A stretch of DNA of 64,000 bases. Origin: Laburnicola sp. R22_1 (Eukaryota > Ascomycota > Dothideomycetes > Pleosporales > Didymosphaeriaceae). Where the stretch lies: NCBI GenBank assembly GCA_014281115.1, contig JACONQ010000007.1, positions 3,216,062-3,280,061 on the forward strand, written 5' to 3'. Both the position numbers and the translations under genes were made by a program. Shown in pieces: positions 43,846 to 56,086 of the stretch (the stretch's first letter is position 1; each line of letters starts with the position of its first letter). The notes beneath the pieces were generated by a model. It had not been told where the DNA came from. It was given only the letters and a program-made list of their open reading frames with translations, and made no database searches.

Positions 43846-46800
43846 TTAGGTAACGACAGATGTAACAAACTTATCCTCTAAACCAATAACTTGTTGGCGG
43901 ATATTGGTTATTCCCAATTGCTGCAAGAATCGCTCGTGCTTGCTACTATTAGAGAGAGACTTTGTCAATCCATTAGCGGGCATATCAGCAGTTCCTATCT
44001 AGGTAACGTCAATGTTCCTGGCTTCAACTTGCTCGCGGATCCATATCTGATGTACTTTGATATGTCTAAGCTTCGTGTCGAGCTTTTCTTCGTCCTTGTT
44101 GGCGATAGAGACTGTTTGCTGGTTATCACAGTACAACGTAGGTCGAACCTCTGGATTAAACCTAATAGCTTTAAAGGTGTTTATCCACCAGGATAACTCA
44201 GTGCCAGCAGTTGACAGGGCAAACAGTTCGGCCTTAGTAGTTGATTTGGTAACAGATCTTATGATTTTTGCCTTCTAATTAATGACCATACTGTAGAGCT
44301 TAAACACATAGGCGAATAAGCTTCGAGCAGTATTAGGATTGTTAGCAAACGCGGCATTAGAGGCACCAAAGAACAATAACTCCTTAGCTTCCTTATTGTT
44401 AATTTGACTGATGTAGTTGGCGTTCTTAGAGCGTGCTGTTGTTGTTGCTCTAATTGCCCAGAATTGGAAGTTGTATAAGTATTGCCACACAGACTTAACA
44501 GCAGCAAGATGCTTTTGGCTTAGATTATTTAGATGGCGGGTAAGTATTGAGTGCGCTTTTGCCACGTCAGGCCGGGTGAAATATAAGATGAAGCTAAGGC
44601 ATCTAACTAGGATCTGATATAGGCGGGTGCGCTCCGCGTTAGGTTTATCTGTACTTGGGGGGAGATAAGACTCGCGCAGAGGGACCTTAGGGTGTCGGCT
44701 GCCCTGAAGGAGATTGTGGTTGTGGCAGACTTTTGCGATGTAGGAGTCTTGGATTATCTAGACCTTGCCTTTCGCATAGTCTCTAATAATGCGTATCCCT
44801 AGGAACTAGCGTAGTTCTCCTAAGCTTCGTGTCTCGTATTGTTTCGTGAACTCGCGTTGAAACTGTTGATGATATTGTTGATCGCCTTTGCGGAAAAGGA
44901 CGACGATATCATCTACGTAATAGAATAGTATTAGCTTGCTATTAGTGAATAGGCAAGGGATACCCTTGACTTGAGTGAAGCCCATATCAACAAGGGTCTT
45001 CTTTAGGTGTTTGTGCCACAGCGCTGGGGCATCCTTAAGCCTATACAGTGCTCGGCGTAGTCGCATCATATTGCCTAGTCTGTCTTGGAACCCATCTGGA
45101 GTCCAGACGTAACAGAGTTGGGCTAGGTACGCGTTGAGGAAAGCATTCTTAACGTCGTACTGGTAGGCAAGGAGTCCAAAGGCGCACATAATAGCGATAA
45201 GGAAGCGGAGCGTTCGAGCCGCGAGGGTGGCTGTGTAGGTATCATCCCAAGTCGTCTGCAAATCTCCTCTTACGACTAGTTGAGCTTTGTAGCTAGTTAA
45301 GTAGCTATTAGCATCGAACTTGTACGTGAAAACCCACATTAGCGGCAGGGTCTTAGCATCTAGGTGCTCCTTCACGTTATTTTTCACCTTCTTAAATACA
45401 CCTTTGTGAAGCTGCTCCTCAATCTCCTTGTCCGCAGCAGCGAACCACTTATCAGCATCAGGGCGGGATTTGACCTCAGCCCAGTTCTTTGGTGGCGGCG
45501 GCAGTTAATCACGGTGAACCTTTAACTCTTCATTTGGGGGCAGTTGCACGATTGCCGTAGCAAACGTTTGCCAGTACAGAGAAGCGTGCGTACTAAAATG
45601 GTCCCTAGGCGTATCGTCTCCTCTACCACCTCCCTGACAACAGCACCCTAGAACGATATTGTCTGCAGCAATATTAGGGTTTGTCCGTCTTAGAGCGTTA
45701 TTCTGATAGCGGTTTAGCGCAGTATCTCTAGAAGCAATCTCTCTTTAGCCTTTTGGTTGAGAACAATCATAAGTGCTAGGTACTGGTGTCTCTTGGGGTG
45801 TGAGTAATCCTTCATAGGCCTCCTGTTGAATCTGCTCTTTGGCATCATCTGGCCTAGTAGCCTCTTCTTCTTAATCCTTAACATCATCCTCAACTGTATG
45901 TTGACGATGTGTTATATCACGATGGATCTGCTCGATAACGGGATCTTCCTCCTCGTCCGATGAATCGATATCAAGGACTCTGACTACGCGTCGTATCTCC
46001 TCCGTCATAGGCTTAAGTTGTAGAGCCGAGTAGCGTTGGTCTTGTACGAAGACAACATCACGTGTTCGAACAACACTGTCAGCCCCAGGAACCTATACAC
46101 GGAAGATATTCGTTCCTTCGTATCCAACTAGCCATCCAGTAATCGACCTTGACTCGAGCTTGTTACCTTTGGCTACCTTGGTATTACGGAATAGGGCTTT
46201 GGCACTAATAACGTCTATGTGTGCAAGAGACGGCTTCACCTTGCGTACATGTTTGTAGGGCGTCTTCTAGTTAAGAACCTCTGTTAGCAATTAATTAAGG
46301 ATGTAAATAGCTGTTAGGCATAACTTGTTAGCCAGTTCCTTAGGCAAATTTGCTTTAATCCGCAAAGCTCTTGCCGCAGTAATAATAAGGTTACTAGCCT
46401 TCTTAGGCAGGCCAGTCATCTCTTCTGCACTAACAGCACGTCGCTCAGCTGTGATACCTAGGTCTTGAAAGACCTCCTAGAGATTAGTATAACCCTTTTC
46501 GTTGTCACAGCGAACGTATACAATAATCGCGTCAAACTGGGTCTATATAAGCGCTAGTATCTGTCGAACTAAGCGCGTTAGAGTCTCCTTCTTCTTATTA
46601 CAAAGAGTCTTCCCTAAATAGTATCTGCTATGTTGACACACAGCGTGTAAGAGCTACTTGTCCCTATTATAGTAAGCTTTACCCGTCTTCCTAAGTTGTA
46701 TAAGGTCGATGCTAATACGTTTAAAGGGGCGTGTCGCAGGCTCGTGTTAAGGGCGTTAACTAATGATCTTAGAAAGCTTAGAGTTGATGCACTTTTTACA

Positions 46801-48597
46801 TTCCCTCTATTGCGGGGCTTGGGGGCTAGTGATAAGCCTGATACTATCCACTGCCTGCTCTAGGTGTTCAACCGCGCGTCGTCCTGTATGAGCTAGCATC
46901 TGATGAGCTTCTATAGGGGTGACTTGTAGAGGCTTGCGCTCTATACGGCTTGGCTTGGCTAACTTCGACTAAATCGCGAATGTGTACAACTCTGATGCGT
47001 TCGGACGTGTTGCCTTGTTAGAGTCCATAACCTAATGGCCACCCTGCTTATTAAGTGTGCAGAATATGTCCATTAAAGCGCTCCTTAGATAGAGACAGCT
47101 ACGTCCCGAGTCGAACTTAATACCAACTAATTGACAGCGTGAGAGTGACACTACTAATGTAAAGAACGTGGGAATAAGTGCTACCCATGTCATAGTTACT
47201 TGACGTTCGCTAGTTGGAGTATTAATAAACAGCTTGACATTTCCCCACTTATGTATCTGTAGGGCTTGCGTGCCGGCTAGTAGGATATCATCTGGGTGTC
47301 CATCTCGGATCTTCTCCCAAGTCTTTGGCCGATGGTTTGTGATATGTAGATTGGAGCTAGGATCTAGTATCCACTTGTTAATCAATGGCGGTGGAGGCTG
47401 TTAAACAGCAGCTGTCCTAAGTGGAGTAACAACCTAAGCTGCGTTCTGGCTGCCTTGCTAGTGCATAACTGCTCCTGTTAAGTTTTGAGCATTCGATGGA
47501 GGGTGACCAGTGTCTATTAAGAAATTATTCTTGTTGGCAGCAGCTGCCTTTTTACTAGCTTTCTTCTTAGCTCCAAACAGAGCTGCGCTTAAAGGGTTGC
47601 TTTTGCCTAGTTTCCTAACTCTGTCAAACTCGGCTGAGACAACTAGGTCGGGCCTCCATCCAGCAGGTTGGAGAGAAGGCACCACATAGGAGCACTGTTT
47701 AAACAAGTGCTGTTCCCCGCAGATGCACGTGACTGTACGTTTCTGGGTGTTGCTGTTAGTGTTTAGACTAGGGCGTCCTAAAACGGCGTATGTTCCAAGT
47801 GCTGACGCTACAGGGTTCAAGGTGCGTTGGAACCGTTAATAGTTCTCCACTAGTGCAATAGGATCCATATACGGGGTTCCGTTTATCTCGGCTCGCGTGA
47901 TCTTCTGAATTTCGTGCGTGACAAAGGACTTATTAATTCCCCTAATTGCTCGAAGAAAGTCCTACTGTGCTCGATAATCCTAGACTTTAGGTAGTTTTAG
48001 TTTGATTATGTCGCGAAGGATAGTGATGTAGCTCTCATACCAAGCATCTATCTTCTGTCGTTGTGGAACCTTCTTAATCTTGTCGTACTGCTCGAGCAAC
48101 TCATACTTGCGTTCTGCTACTGACATACAGAATATCTTCTTGAGTTGCATAAGTTGTTTGTAGGGAGTTTTAGCATCCTCAATAACTGGGATATGCCTAC
48201 TAGCGATTGTCCTTACAATCTCCCGTGCCAGGTTGTTGAGAGCGTTCTCCTTCTTCTGCTAGGCTGCCAGCTTTGTTGCGTAGAACCCATGCCAGAAGGT
48301 GTAGTCCTCTTGTTCAGATTTCGTGAGTTTGTCTGGTTTAATATTATCGTCGCCCTAGACAATGCTTAAAGCTTTGTTGGGTGTGTTGTCCTTTTTAAAT
48401 GAGCGTAGTAGTCGCTCCTTAGGTTTCTTATTGTAGATTTTCTTAATAGTATCTACTGTTAAATCTGGGTTACAATAGTCCTAGATCTTGTATGCCTTAG
48501 CGGTCCTCTTTCGCAGAAAGATCCACTTCGACTAATCGCTTGGCTTGTTAAGGATAATTGTCTCCTTAACAATTAGCTCGTCCTCTTTGTTGCTTAT
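43846..48597 (-). pseudogene. Copia gag-pol polyprotein of C2, single frame with RIP stops
   Basis: All recognisable pieces share one frame ending at TAA 43846-43848 (about 1,583 codons; the ATG is lost, probably the ATA at 48597). Order: gag; zinc knuckle CICGEQHLFKQC (near 47720); protease WILDPSSNLHIT (47340-47370; a canonical site would be DSG or DTG); integrase (about 46000-47000); reverse transcriptase 44806-45387 with YQYDVKNAFLNA and YYVDD (44908-44919); RNase H with GASNAAFANNP (Asp changed to Asn twice). The stops I checked fit CAA/CAG to TAA/TAG. No frameshift seen. Better preserved than C3. Confidence 0.85.
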
Positions 48598-48690
48598 CGT
48601 GGCAAACTAGAGCTTATTAAGTTAATCTCTGTCGTGGAAAGCGCGTGTGTAGTAAGTAGGTAGAGTGTGAACTACAGTCGAATTAAGCGT

Positions 48691-48706
48691 AGGCCGGGCT
48701 CATAAC
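48691..48706 (-). promoter_or_regulatory. Primer-binding site, matches initiator tRNA-Met anticodon arm
   Basis: The plus-strand bases next to the 5' LTR are AGGCCGGGCTCATAAC. GGGCTCATAAC is the anticodon stem-loop of fungal initiator tRNA-Met (family knowledge), and the match ends in the anticodon loop at the LTR edge, as in Drosophila copia, where a tRNA-iMet 5' half primes synthesis. Confidence 0.75.
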
Positions 48707-48858
48707 TGTAAGGGATAAGTAGGGTAGCAATTAGGAATAAGAGACTGAGTTGATTGTAACAAGCTAAACAGAGAAACTGCTTAAGTAGCAGAATCGTGAT
48801 TAGCAACTAGTCTATATCAGGTTGGTAGTATTATGTGATATCGTACTCCACACTAACA
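48707..48858 (-). repeat. 5' LTR of copia element C2
   Basis: 152 bp partner of 43595-43746. Its inner edge abuts the primer site at 48691-48706. Confidence 0.9.
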
Positions 48859-48896
48859 AATATCCTAAGGCTGTAAACATGTATGCATATAATAAT

Positions 48897-49060
48897 ATTA
48901 GGAAGAGAAACATCGCAGACCTTTTAGTATATAGTACAACACTATAAGGGAAAGCTATAGGTGTGCTAAAAACGCATTAAAAAAAGGTAAAGCAGCTTAG
49001 AGATAGGTTAGACTAGGGACTATTCGTTAGTACATACAAATCGGCCCCTTATGCCAATAT
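48897..49060 (-). repeat. 5'-truncated family A copy A10
   Basis: Reverse-strand copy holding only the last 164 bp or so of family A (GAAACATCGCAGACC to CGGCCCCTTATGCC). It is flanked by ATATAATAAT on both sides (48887-48896 and 49061-49070). Like copy A7 it keeps the GGTCTGC end and lacks the CCCTCC end. Confidence 0.7.
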
Positions 49061-49166
49061 ATATAATAATTAAAACAAAAATAAAAATAAAATAGTCGCT
49101 ATATAGTGACCCAGGACGATATAAAGCTACTTAAGTAGGTTAAGTTTCTAAAACAAACTAGGTAAG

Positions 49167-49402
49167 TGTCAGATAGACGGTCACTGTGCATTCCAGTGAT
49201 AATTTCTCTGTGAAATACACTAAGGAGGCTGGCGCACTACTGTTTTGCATTGCCCCTATACTATCCTAGATAGTACAAGGGCCTTAGCATAGATAGAAAC
49301 TTCTCGCGATAGCTGGGCTTCTCCATTATAATAAAATCATCACAGTTATTAATTCTCATTAATATATTATCTTAAAGTGATAGAACACTATCAAATCTGA
49401 CA
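49167..49402 (+). repeat. 5' LTR of copia element C3
   Basis: 236 bp, begins TGTCAGATAG and ends TCTGACA. Confidence 0.9.
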
Positions 49403-49420
49403 ATTAAGAGTCTTACTGCC
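49403..49420 (+). promoter_or_regulatory. Primer-binding site, tRNA-Lys(CUU) anticodon arm
   Basis: ATTAAGAGTCTTACTGCC directly follows the 5' LTR. It is complementary to the same tRNA-Lys(CUU) region as in C1, with one C-to-T (RIP-type) change. Confidence 0.6.
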
Positions 49421-49443
49421 TTAATTGACCCTAAGAAAAGACA

Positions 49444-52400
49444 ATGTCGCTGTTAACGCTCCGCGACTCAACGATTGTGTTGACTAATTACACTAACTAT
49501 ACACCATGGCTGCAGCAGCTAAAAGCGCGATGCGAGCCAATGGATATATGGCCCATTATTAATCCAGACGGAGCCAAACTCCTACGCGAAAAGCCGACAC
49601 CGCCGTCGCCGCCAGAAATAGCGAGTTACTAGCCGATTATCCGCGTAAACAATAATAATTAATAGAACCCTTTAACACGCCCATCAGAGCTATTAAACTT
49701 AGGCCTTAAGGCATATAAGGAGGACATTAAGTTCTATAAGATATAGCTTAAGGACTATAAGATTAAGGACAAAGAATACTAAGAAGAGAGAATAAGTCTT
49801 AAGAAAGTGGTTATCTATATCCAATCTACTGTGTCGCAACACCTGCAATATAACTGCTGTAAGCCTAGAGAGTAGATCTAAAAATGGATTAAATCTCTAA
49901 CGCAGACAGTAGGCGTTAATAAGGAAGATGAGTGGGATAGGGCGAAAGCACAATACCTACAGGCTCTTAAGCCAATGAGACAACCCTTAAACTGGGATAC
50001 CTGGCTAACTAAGTATGATTAGGCAGCTATAGAAGCAGAGACAAACAATGTCGCTAAAGTATAATTAATCCATAATACTATAAAGGACTTCCTAACTGCG
50101 ATTATGAAGACTGCCCCTACCTAGGGCGTGTCCTTTTAAGAAACTGGACGCCGAGACGCAGATATAACAAGGAAGGAGATGATAAAACGCTTCTAAGAAT
50201 ATATGGCAATACTCTACCTAATTAAGGGCAAACAGCATAGGGGCGCCTTTACTACTAGTGAGCCATCTCTCGCTACTAGTAGTGCATCCACTCTGGGCAC
50301 TGATAGGGACGCCTCTCACGCTGCTGAAGACGCGCCATCTTCCACGAATAACTAACGTGGACAGGGGAGACCTTGACAAAAACGATTCTTTGGTCAAAGT
50401 ACTATATCCAAGCAGTCCTTAATAGAGGATACAATAGTAGTTAAAGGCAGAAAATGCCCTACTTGTGGACAAAGGCATAGTCTAAAAGACTGCTTCTACG
50501 CATACCTAGATTATGCACCAGAGTGGTTTAGGCTACGACCTGGCTTTACAGACATGGTACAATATAGGATCTAAAATAATTTAGATTTATAAGAGGAGAT
50601 AAGGAAGGTAAAAAGACTAAGGTCTTAAACACCTAGAATTAAACTATCGCATACTCCTACTCCAACCCGAATTACTAAGGTTACTAACAATAAATAACTA
50701 GATAGCAGACAAATTACTGTCCTCTTAGCGAGCTTTAATGCTATCGCATCTTCCTACTACTTAGACTCAAATACCTATCCACTACGTTACTCCGCGATCC
50801 TTAATTCTGGCATAATATGCCATATCTTTAACGATATCGATCGTTTCGTTACAATGCGACCACCGTCGCTAGGAGACTTTATATAGGCGGGATTATTACG
50901 AGTTTAGATAAGGGGATATAGGAGTGTCCATCTACACATTAAGAGCGTACACGGAAATAGGGTACTAAGGCTAGACAACGTTGCCTACTGCCCTAATCTA
51001 CTATACAATCTTGTGTCCTTCTAATTACTCCGCAGGCAAGGCCTCTAGTGGGACACAAAGGCAGATCTAATAATAATTAAAAGAAGGGACAATACAGTCC
51101 TAGCTGACCTTTAAGAACTCTATGGTTAATAGGTACTAGAATACATGCCCGAACAAAATCGTACTATACACAATAGTACGTATGCCACACACAAAATCAC
51201 AACGCGCACCGCACGAGGTGCGCAGAAGGCAGACGCTATTACATGGCATAAACGACTAGGCCACCCAGGTCCTTAGGCACTAGAACACACTGTGAATCAC
51301 TGTGAGAGAGTGCGCCTTAAAGGACTTACTATAGTCTAATGCAACGCCTGCGGTAGATTAAAGCTTAAGCAACAAATTAGACAATAACCTAGGCAAATTA
51401 ACAATAGTTCTGGCGAGAGAGTTGCTATAGACTTTCACGATTATAAAGATTAGAGTTTTACTAGCAAGAAAAGCCAGATGCTTATTACTAATTAATTCTT
51501 AGGCATAGCTTGGGATTTCTACTTTAAAGACAATTAACCAGCACGAACAATTATTAAGTTGCTAAAGAAATTTGTACTATTTATAAAAGTACAATTTAAT
51601 ATAATAGTTAAGGTTATTAAATCCGATAATAAGATCTTTTTAGTCAAACAAGACGTTTATAGGTGGTGCGTTAGTGAAGGTATTATTATTAAGCCTTTAG
51701 CACCTAATACCTAAGCTTAAAATAGAGGAGCTAAACACTTAGGGGGTGTAATTAAGGAGAAGGGTCGTGCAATGCGACTTGACGCCAATCTCCCTTTTAA
51801 CCTATGGCTAGAAATTACACAAGCGGCTGTATACCTATATAATCAAACTCCGAACTACGCTAATTAATGGCAATTACCACACAAAGTATTCTTTACGATA
51901 GTTGCTTTCTAAAACGGTATTATCACTTAACTAAAGAAACTAAACTAGGCTTACCTTAGGGCCTATGGCTGTAAAGCCTTTGCCTTGACTAATAATACTA
52001 AACGCGGTAAGAGTAAGCTCTAAAGGTTAGACCTAAAGGCATGGGTTAGATACCTAGTGGGCTACTAATTATTAAATATCTGGAGGATATGGATCCCACT
52101 ACTTAACAAAGTCATTAGTACACGCGACGTTATCTTTAACAAAGATAAGGTGTTCTTAGGTAAAATAGAAGACCTGTTAGATAACCTTATGCACAGCACT
52201 ACTAAAGAGATTACTGCATGGACCTAATTAGTAGAGTTGTCACCTCTACTATCTAAGTAAGAAAACACTAAATCCTTCTATAAGGATGAGTTAATCACTA
52301 ACACCCGCAATCGCGAGGATGAAGAAGAAGACCTGCTAGGGTATTACTAAGGGAGGAAGATTAATTACACCTACCTAATACTACTAGTGACACCTCTGCC

Positions 52401-54237
52401 TATTGCATTGCTTGTCTAATTAATAGCGAGTTTCAAACACAATTAACACAACTAGTTACCTATTGGATTACCATAGCCAGATCAACGCACTGTGCTATGG
52501 GCAGCCGCTTTCCTAGTAGGTACACAAGCAGAAAGTAGAGGCAAGTATAAGGGGAAGCCGCTTAACAAAGCTTAATTCAATCGCATGCTTGTAATAGGAC
52601 AGAAACCCCACTAAAGTTAATTACTAGAACCTCTATCTAGCGGAACACAGATAGACAATTACCCGCTATTTAACATGTGGAAGGAGGCCGAGCAGGTACA
52701 CCTATAAAGCCACAAGGAAATAAAGTCTTAGAGTGAGGTGTCTATTACCCTAGTGCGATCACGCGGCCACTAAATTCTTAATTATATGTGGGTGTATACT
52801 TATAAACTCGACAAACATTATTAATTTTAGAAGTGTAAGGCTAGGTTAGTAGTGCGCGGAGATTAACAACGCCACCTTACTACTTAAGACACCTATGCTG
52901 CAACCCTCGCAGGACGATCATTTCGCCTAATTATGTCCATGGCAGCTCGATACGACCTAGAGCTCAGCCAGTACGACGTCACCAACGCTTTCGTCTATGC
53001 GAATCTGGACAGAGAACTCTACATAAGAATGCCGCGAGGTTACATACGACCTAGCACTATCCTATAGTTACATAAGGCACTATATAGTCTTCGAATCTTA
53101 CCACTGCTATGGCAGAGAGAATTTACCAGCGCTCTTAGGGATCTTAGTTTTACTATAGTCTCTTATGAGCCTTGCTATATAATTAAAGACGGTATTATTA
53201 TCTTCTTCTATATAGACAACCTTATTGTCGCCTACTCTAAAGATTAGAAACACGCTGCTAACGTAGTAATGGAAAAGATAAGTATATGGTTTATCCTCAC
53301 TAGTGGTAATGATCTTTAGTGGTTTCTAGGGATTAAAATTGTTAGAGACCGTGCAAATAGGCAACTCTAGCTGTCCTAGGCGTCCTATATAGACAAGATT
53401 AATCGCCTAATTAACTAACGCGACCTTAAATACGATACCCTAATGTCTATAGTTAAACTGCTACCCTAAGAAGGACTCGCTATAAAGGCTAAGATTAATT
53501 AATACTAGCAAAAGATCGGATTAATTCTTTACGCCGTAGTAACCACACGCCCTAATATCGTATTCGTAAGCTCTTAATTATCGCGATTCCTATTAAATCC
53601 CAGCGAGGAGCATTACAACGCCGCCAACCGCGTACTGCTTTACCTGTCCTCTACCCGATTATTAGGGCTACGCTTTAGAGGAGTAGATACTTATAAGGTT
53701 GCTAGCGATGCCTTGTTCGCTAATAATACCCTTAATAGAAAGAGCTTATAAGGATATATTATTAAGCTGTTTAGTAGTCTTGTTGCCTAGAAGGCGAGTA
53801 AGCAAGACACAGTCACCACCTTAATAACTAAAGCTAAGTTGCTAGCCCTTTTATAAGTTGTAAAAGAGGCACTCTTTACCTCTTAGTTAATTACTAAACT
53901 TAAGATTAAACTCTCCCTATTAACAATTACTATTAACTGCGATAATTAACAAACTATTCAACTTGTTACTAAAGAAATCGCTAAGTTATAGACTAAGCTT
54001 AGGCACGTTAATATACACAATTATTGGCTTTAATAAGAAGTAGCTTATAGAGCTATCAAAATCTAATACTAATAATTAGAAGAAATAGCAGCAGATGGCC
54101 TTATAAAGGCTCTGCCAGCTGGAAAATAGGCTAAGTTCGTAAATTAACTCGGACTTGAAGACGTCAAGGGTAGGATTACCAACCACGAGGTTAATCTGGA
54201 CGAATTAGAACAAAGAATGGAAGCTTTTAGACTATAA
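49444..54237 (+). pseudogene. Copia gag-pol polyprotein of C3, RIP-degraded, single frame
   Basis: Frame of exactly 1,598 codons from MSLLTLRDSTIVLTNYTNYT to TAA 54235-54237, against 1,600 in C1. Recognisable pieces: zinc knuckle CPTCGQRHSLKDC (near 50455-50495), protease site ILNSGIICHIF, pre-integrase WHKRLGHPG (51240-51275), reverse transcriptase YIDNLIVAY (near 53208; YVDD changed by RIP) and RNase H. Dozens of stops, mostly at former Gln codons. No frameshift found. Confidence 0.85.
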
Positions 54238-54297
54238 GCAATAGTACAGCTGCGAAGAATTGGGTCCAGCTTAGGATGGCTCCAAGCTAAGGGGGTG

Positions 54298-54533
54298 TGT
54301 TAGATAGACAGTCACTGTGCATTCTAGTAATAATTTCTCTATAAAATATACTAAGGAGGCTAGCGCACTACTGTTTTGCATTGCCCCTGTACTATCCTAG
54401 ATAGTACAAGGGCCTTAGCATAGATAGAAACTTCTCGCGATAGCTGGGCTTCTCCATCACAATAAAATCATCACAGTTATTAATTCTCATTAATATATTA
54501 TCTTAAAGTGACAGAACACTATTAAATCTAATA
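54298..54533 (+). repeat. 3' LTR of copia element C3
   Basis: 236 bp. Its ends are RIP-altered (TGTTAGATAG and TCTAATA), otherwise matching the 5' LTR. Confidence 0.9.
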
Positions 54534-54538
54534 GTAAG

Positions 54539-56086
54539 AGATATCTAGTATAATTACTATATTTAGCAATCTAGTAACCCTATATATCACTAATAAGATT
54601 GTGTTAACGTCGCATCTAGCGACCCTTATTACTATAGGGGTTGCTAGCAATAAGAGGGAATAGCTAGGAGGTAAAGAGTTTATTTAGAGGATTAAGAGTC
54701 TATCTAAGAAGTTAAGAGTACTAAAAAGTAATAGGCACCTAGCTAAGCACGCTTAATATAGCACTTTAACCCTATTTTTATAGGGATATTATTTATAGGA
54801 ATAGGCTCTAGAAAGGTATTTTAGAAGGTAGCATCTAGCTAAATAGGTAACTATTCTAGTAGACTAGCTTACTTAAGATACTTTTAATAGTAAACTTTAA
54901 TTAGTAAAGAAGAGTTAACAAAGTTATTAGTAGGATAATAGGTTAGGTTAGAGTTATACCCTTTCTATACTATCTAGTACTTTAGTATTTTATAGTCTAC
55001 TTTACTATTAAGGATATAAGAAAGTAGCTACTTAGAAACTTTATTTATTTTAATAAGTAGTTCTAAAGGTTATAATTAACTTAGTAAGAAATTATTTAAA
55101 TTTCTTTAATGCCTATTAGTGTAAAACACTAAGTAAACTCTTATATATTATAGAAATTTAGGTATAAAGAAGTAGCCTTTCTTGCCTATAATTAGGTATA
55201 GTTCTTTTATTTAATAATCTAACTTAACTAATAGGCGTTTAGTAATAAATTCTTTTAAGGTAATAAATACCTAGTTTCTAATATTAAAATTAATAGCTTA
55301 TCTATATTTGTTAGATTACTCTAATTGCATTTCTTAGGTAGTAGATATATTAGTATAAGTAGTATTATAGATAAATATATAGGCTTTAGTATAGGCCTTA
55401 ACTTATACTTAAGCCTTTTTTAAAGTAATATTATTTAGAGATTTAGTAACTACTTAGGTACGCTTGTGTTAGTCTTAGTGAAAGTATAGCTAATACCTAA
55501 ATTTAATCTTAAAAGTTAAAACTCTAGTGCTATTCCAGGGCGTTAACAACATCCAGCCCTCCATGTCGTTTTTGTTTCAGATTTGTTAGTAATGAAATAT
55601 TTGTTCCTCTGCGTAGATACAGGTACATAGGCTCTATGTTATTAACTTTAAGGGGTTGGTGTCGTTAGGTTCCTATAGGCTAATAGAGCTAAAATTTAAG
55701 TATATTATTTAGCGTAGTAGGTTGTATTATGCAACTTATTTTCGCGTATAGAACGCGTGTGGTTAAGGATATTAGGGTTTAGTGTTCGTGGTTAGGGTTA
55801 AGCTAGCGAGGCCGCGAGGATGCAGCGAACGTCAACCGTCCGGGGTTAGAGGACGTTCCGAGATAATGAGTCGCAACCACGAAACCCAAATATGCGTTTA
55901 GTCGCATAGTAGGATAGAGGAGGCTAGGGCGGTATATAGTATGCGTAGTAAATAAGGCCGTAGAATTAATATATTTTATATATATAGCTGTTTCCCATCT
56001 GCGCGCACCCATAACCCGTTATTATACCTGTTGTTGTTACCCGTTGTTAGCACTAGTCCGCCGCAAGCCATTCCATCGCCGCCATT
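54539..56086. other. AT-rich degraded tract, then the upstream region of the helicase
   Basis: 54.54-55.53 kb is RIP-degraded with no recognised element. From about 55.54 kb the composition becomes normal. 55.54-56.09 kb has no supported gene (a reverse ORF at 55803-56012 is likely fortuitous) and presumably held the helicase promoter. Confidence 0.4.

Larger units (their letters stand above)
43595..48858 (-). mobile_element. Complete Ty1/copia retrotransposon, element C2 (5,264 bp)
   Basis: Two 152 bp LTRs (43595-43746 and 48707-48858; TGTAAG...TAACA) are flanked by a perfect AATAT duplication (43590-43594 and 48859-48863). Coding is on the reverse strand. The LTRs differ only by a few C/T and G/A transitions. 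The purine tract GTGGGAGGTG abuts the 3' LTR. Different family from C1 and C3. Confidence 0.92.
49167..54533 (+). mobile_element. Complete Ty1/copia retrotransposon, element C3 (5,367 bp)
   Basis: Two 236 bp LTRs (49167-49402 and 54298-54533) are flanked by a perfect GTAAG duplication (49162-49166 and 54534-54538). The internal part is the same family as C1, though C1 LTRs are 56 bp longer. The primer site at 49403-49420 is again the tRNA-Lys(CUU) anticodon-arm type, and the purine tract AAGGGGGTG precedes the 3' LTR. Heavily RIP-mutated. Confidence 0.92.

Noticed and set aside
48691..48706. tRNA-like sequence that could be read as a tRNA gene fragment
   Set aside because: Only an anticodon-arm match abutting an LTR edge; it fits a primer-binding site and has no acceptor or T arm.
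55803..56012. 69-codon reverse ORF upstream of the helicase
   Set aside because: No signal peptide, domain or clear coding composition; not supported as a gene.
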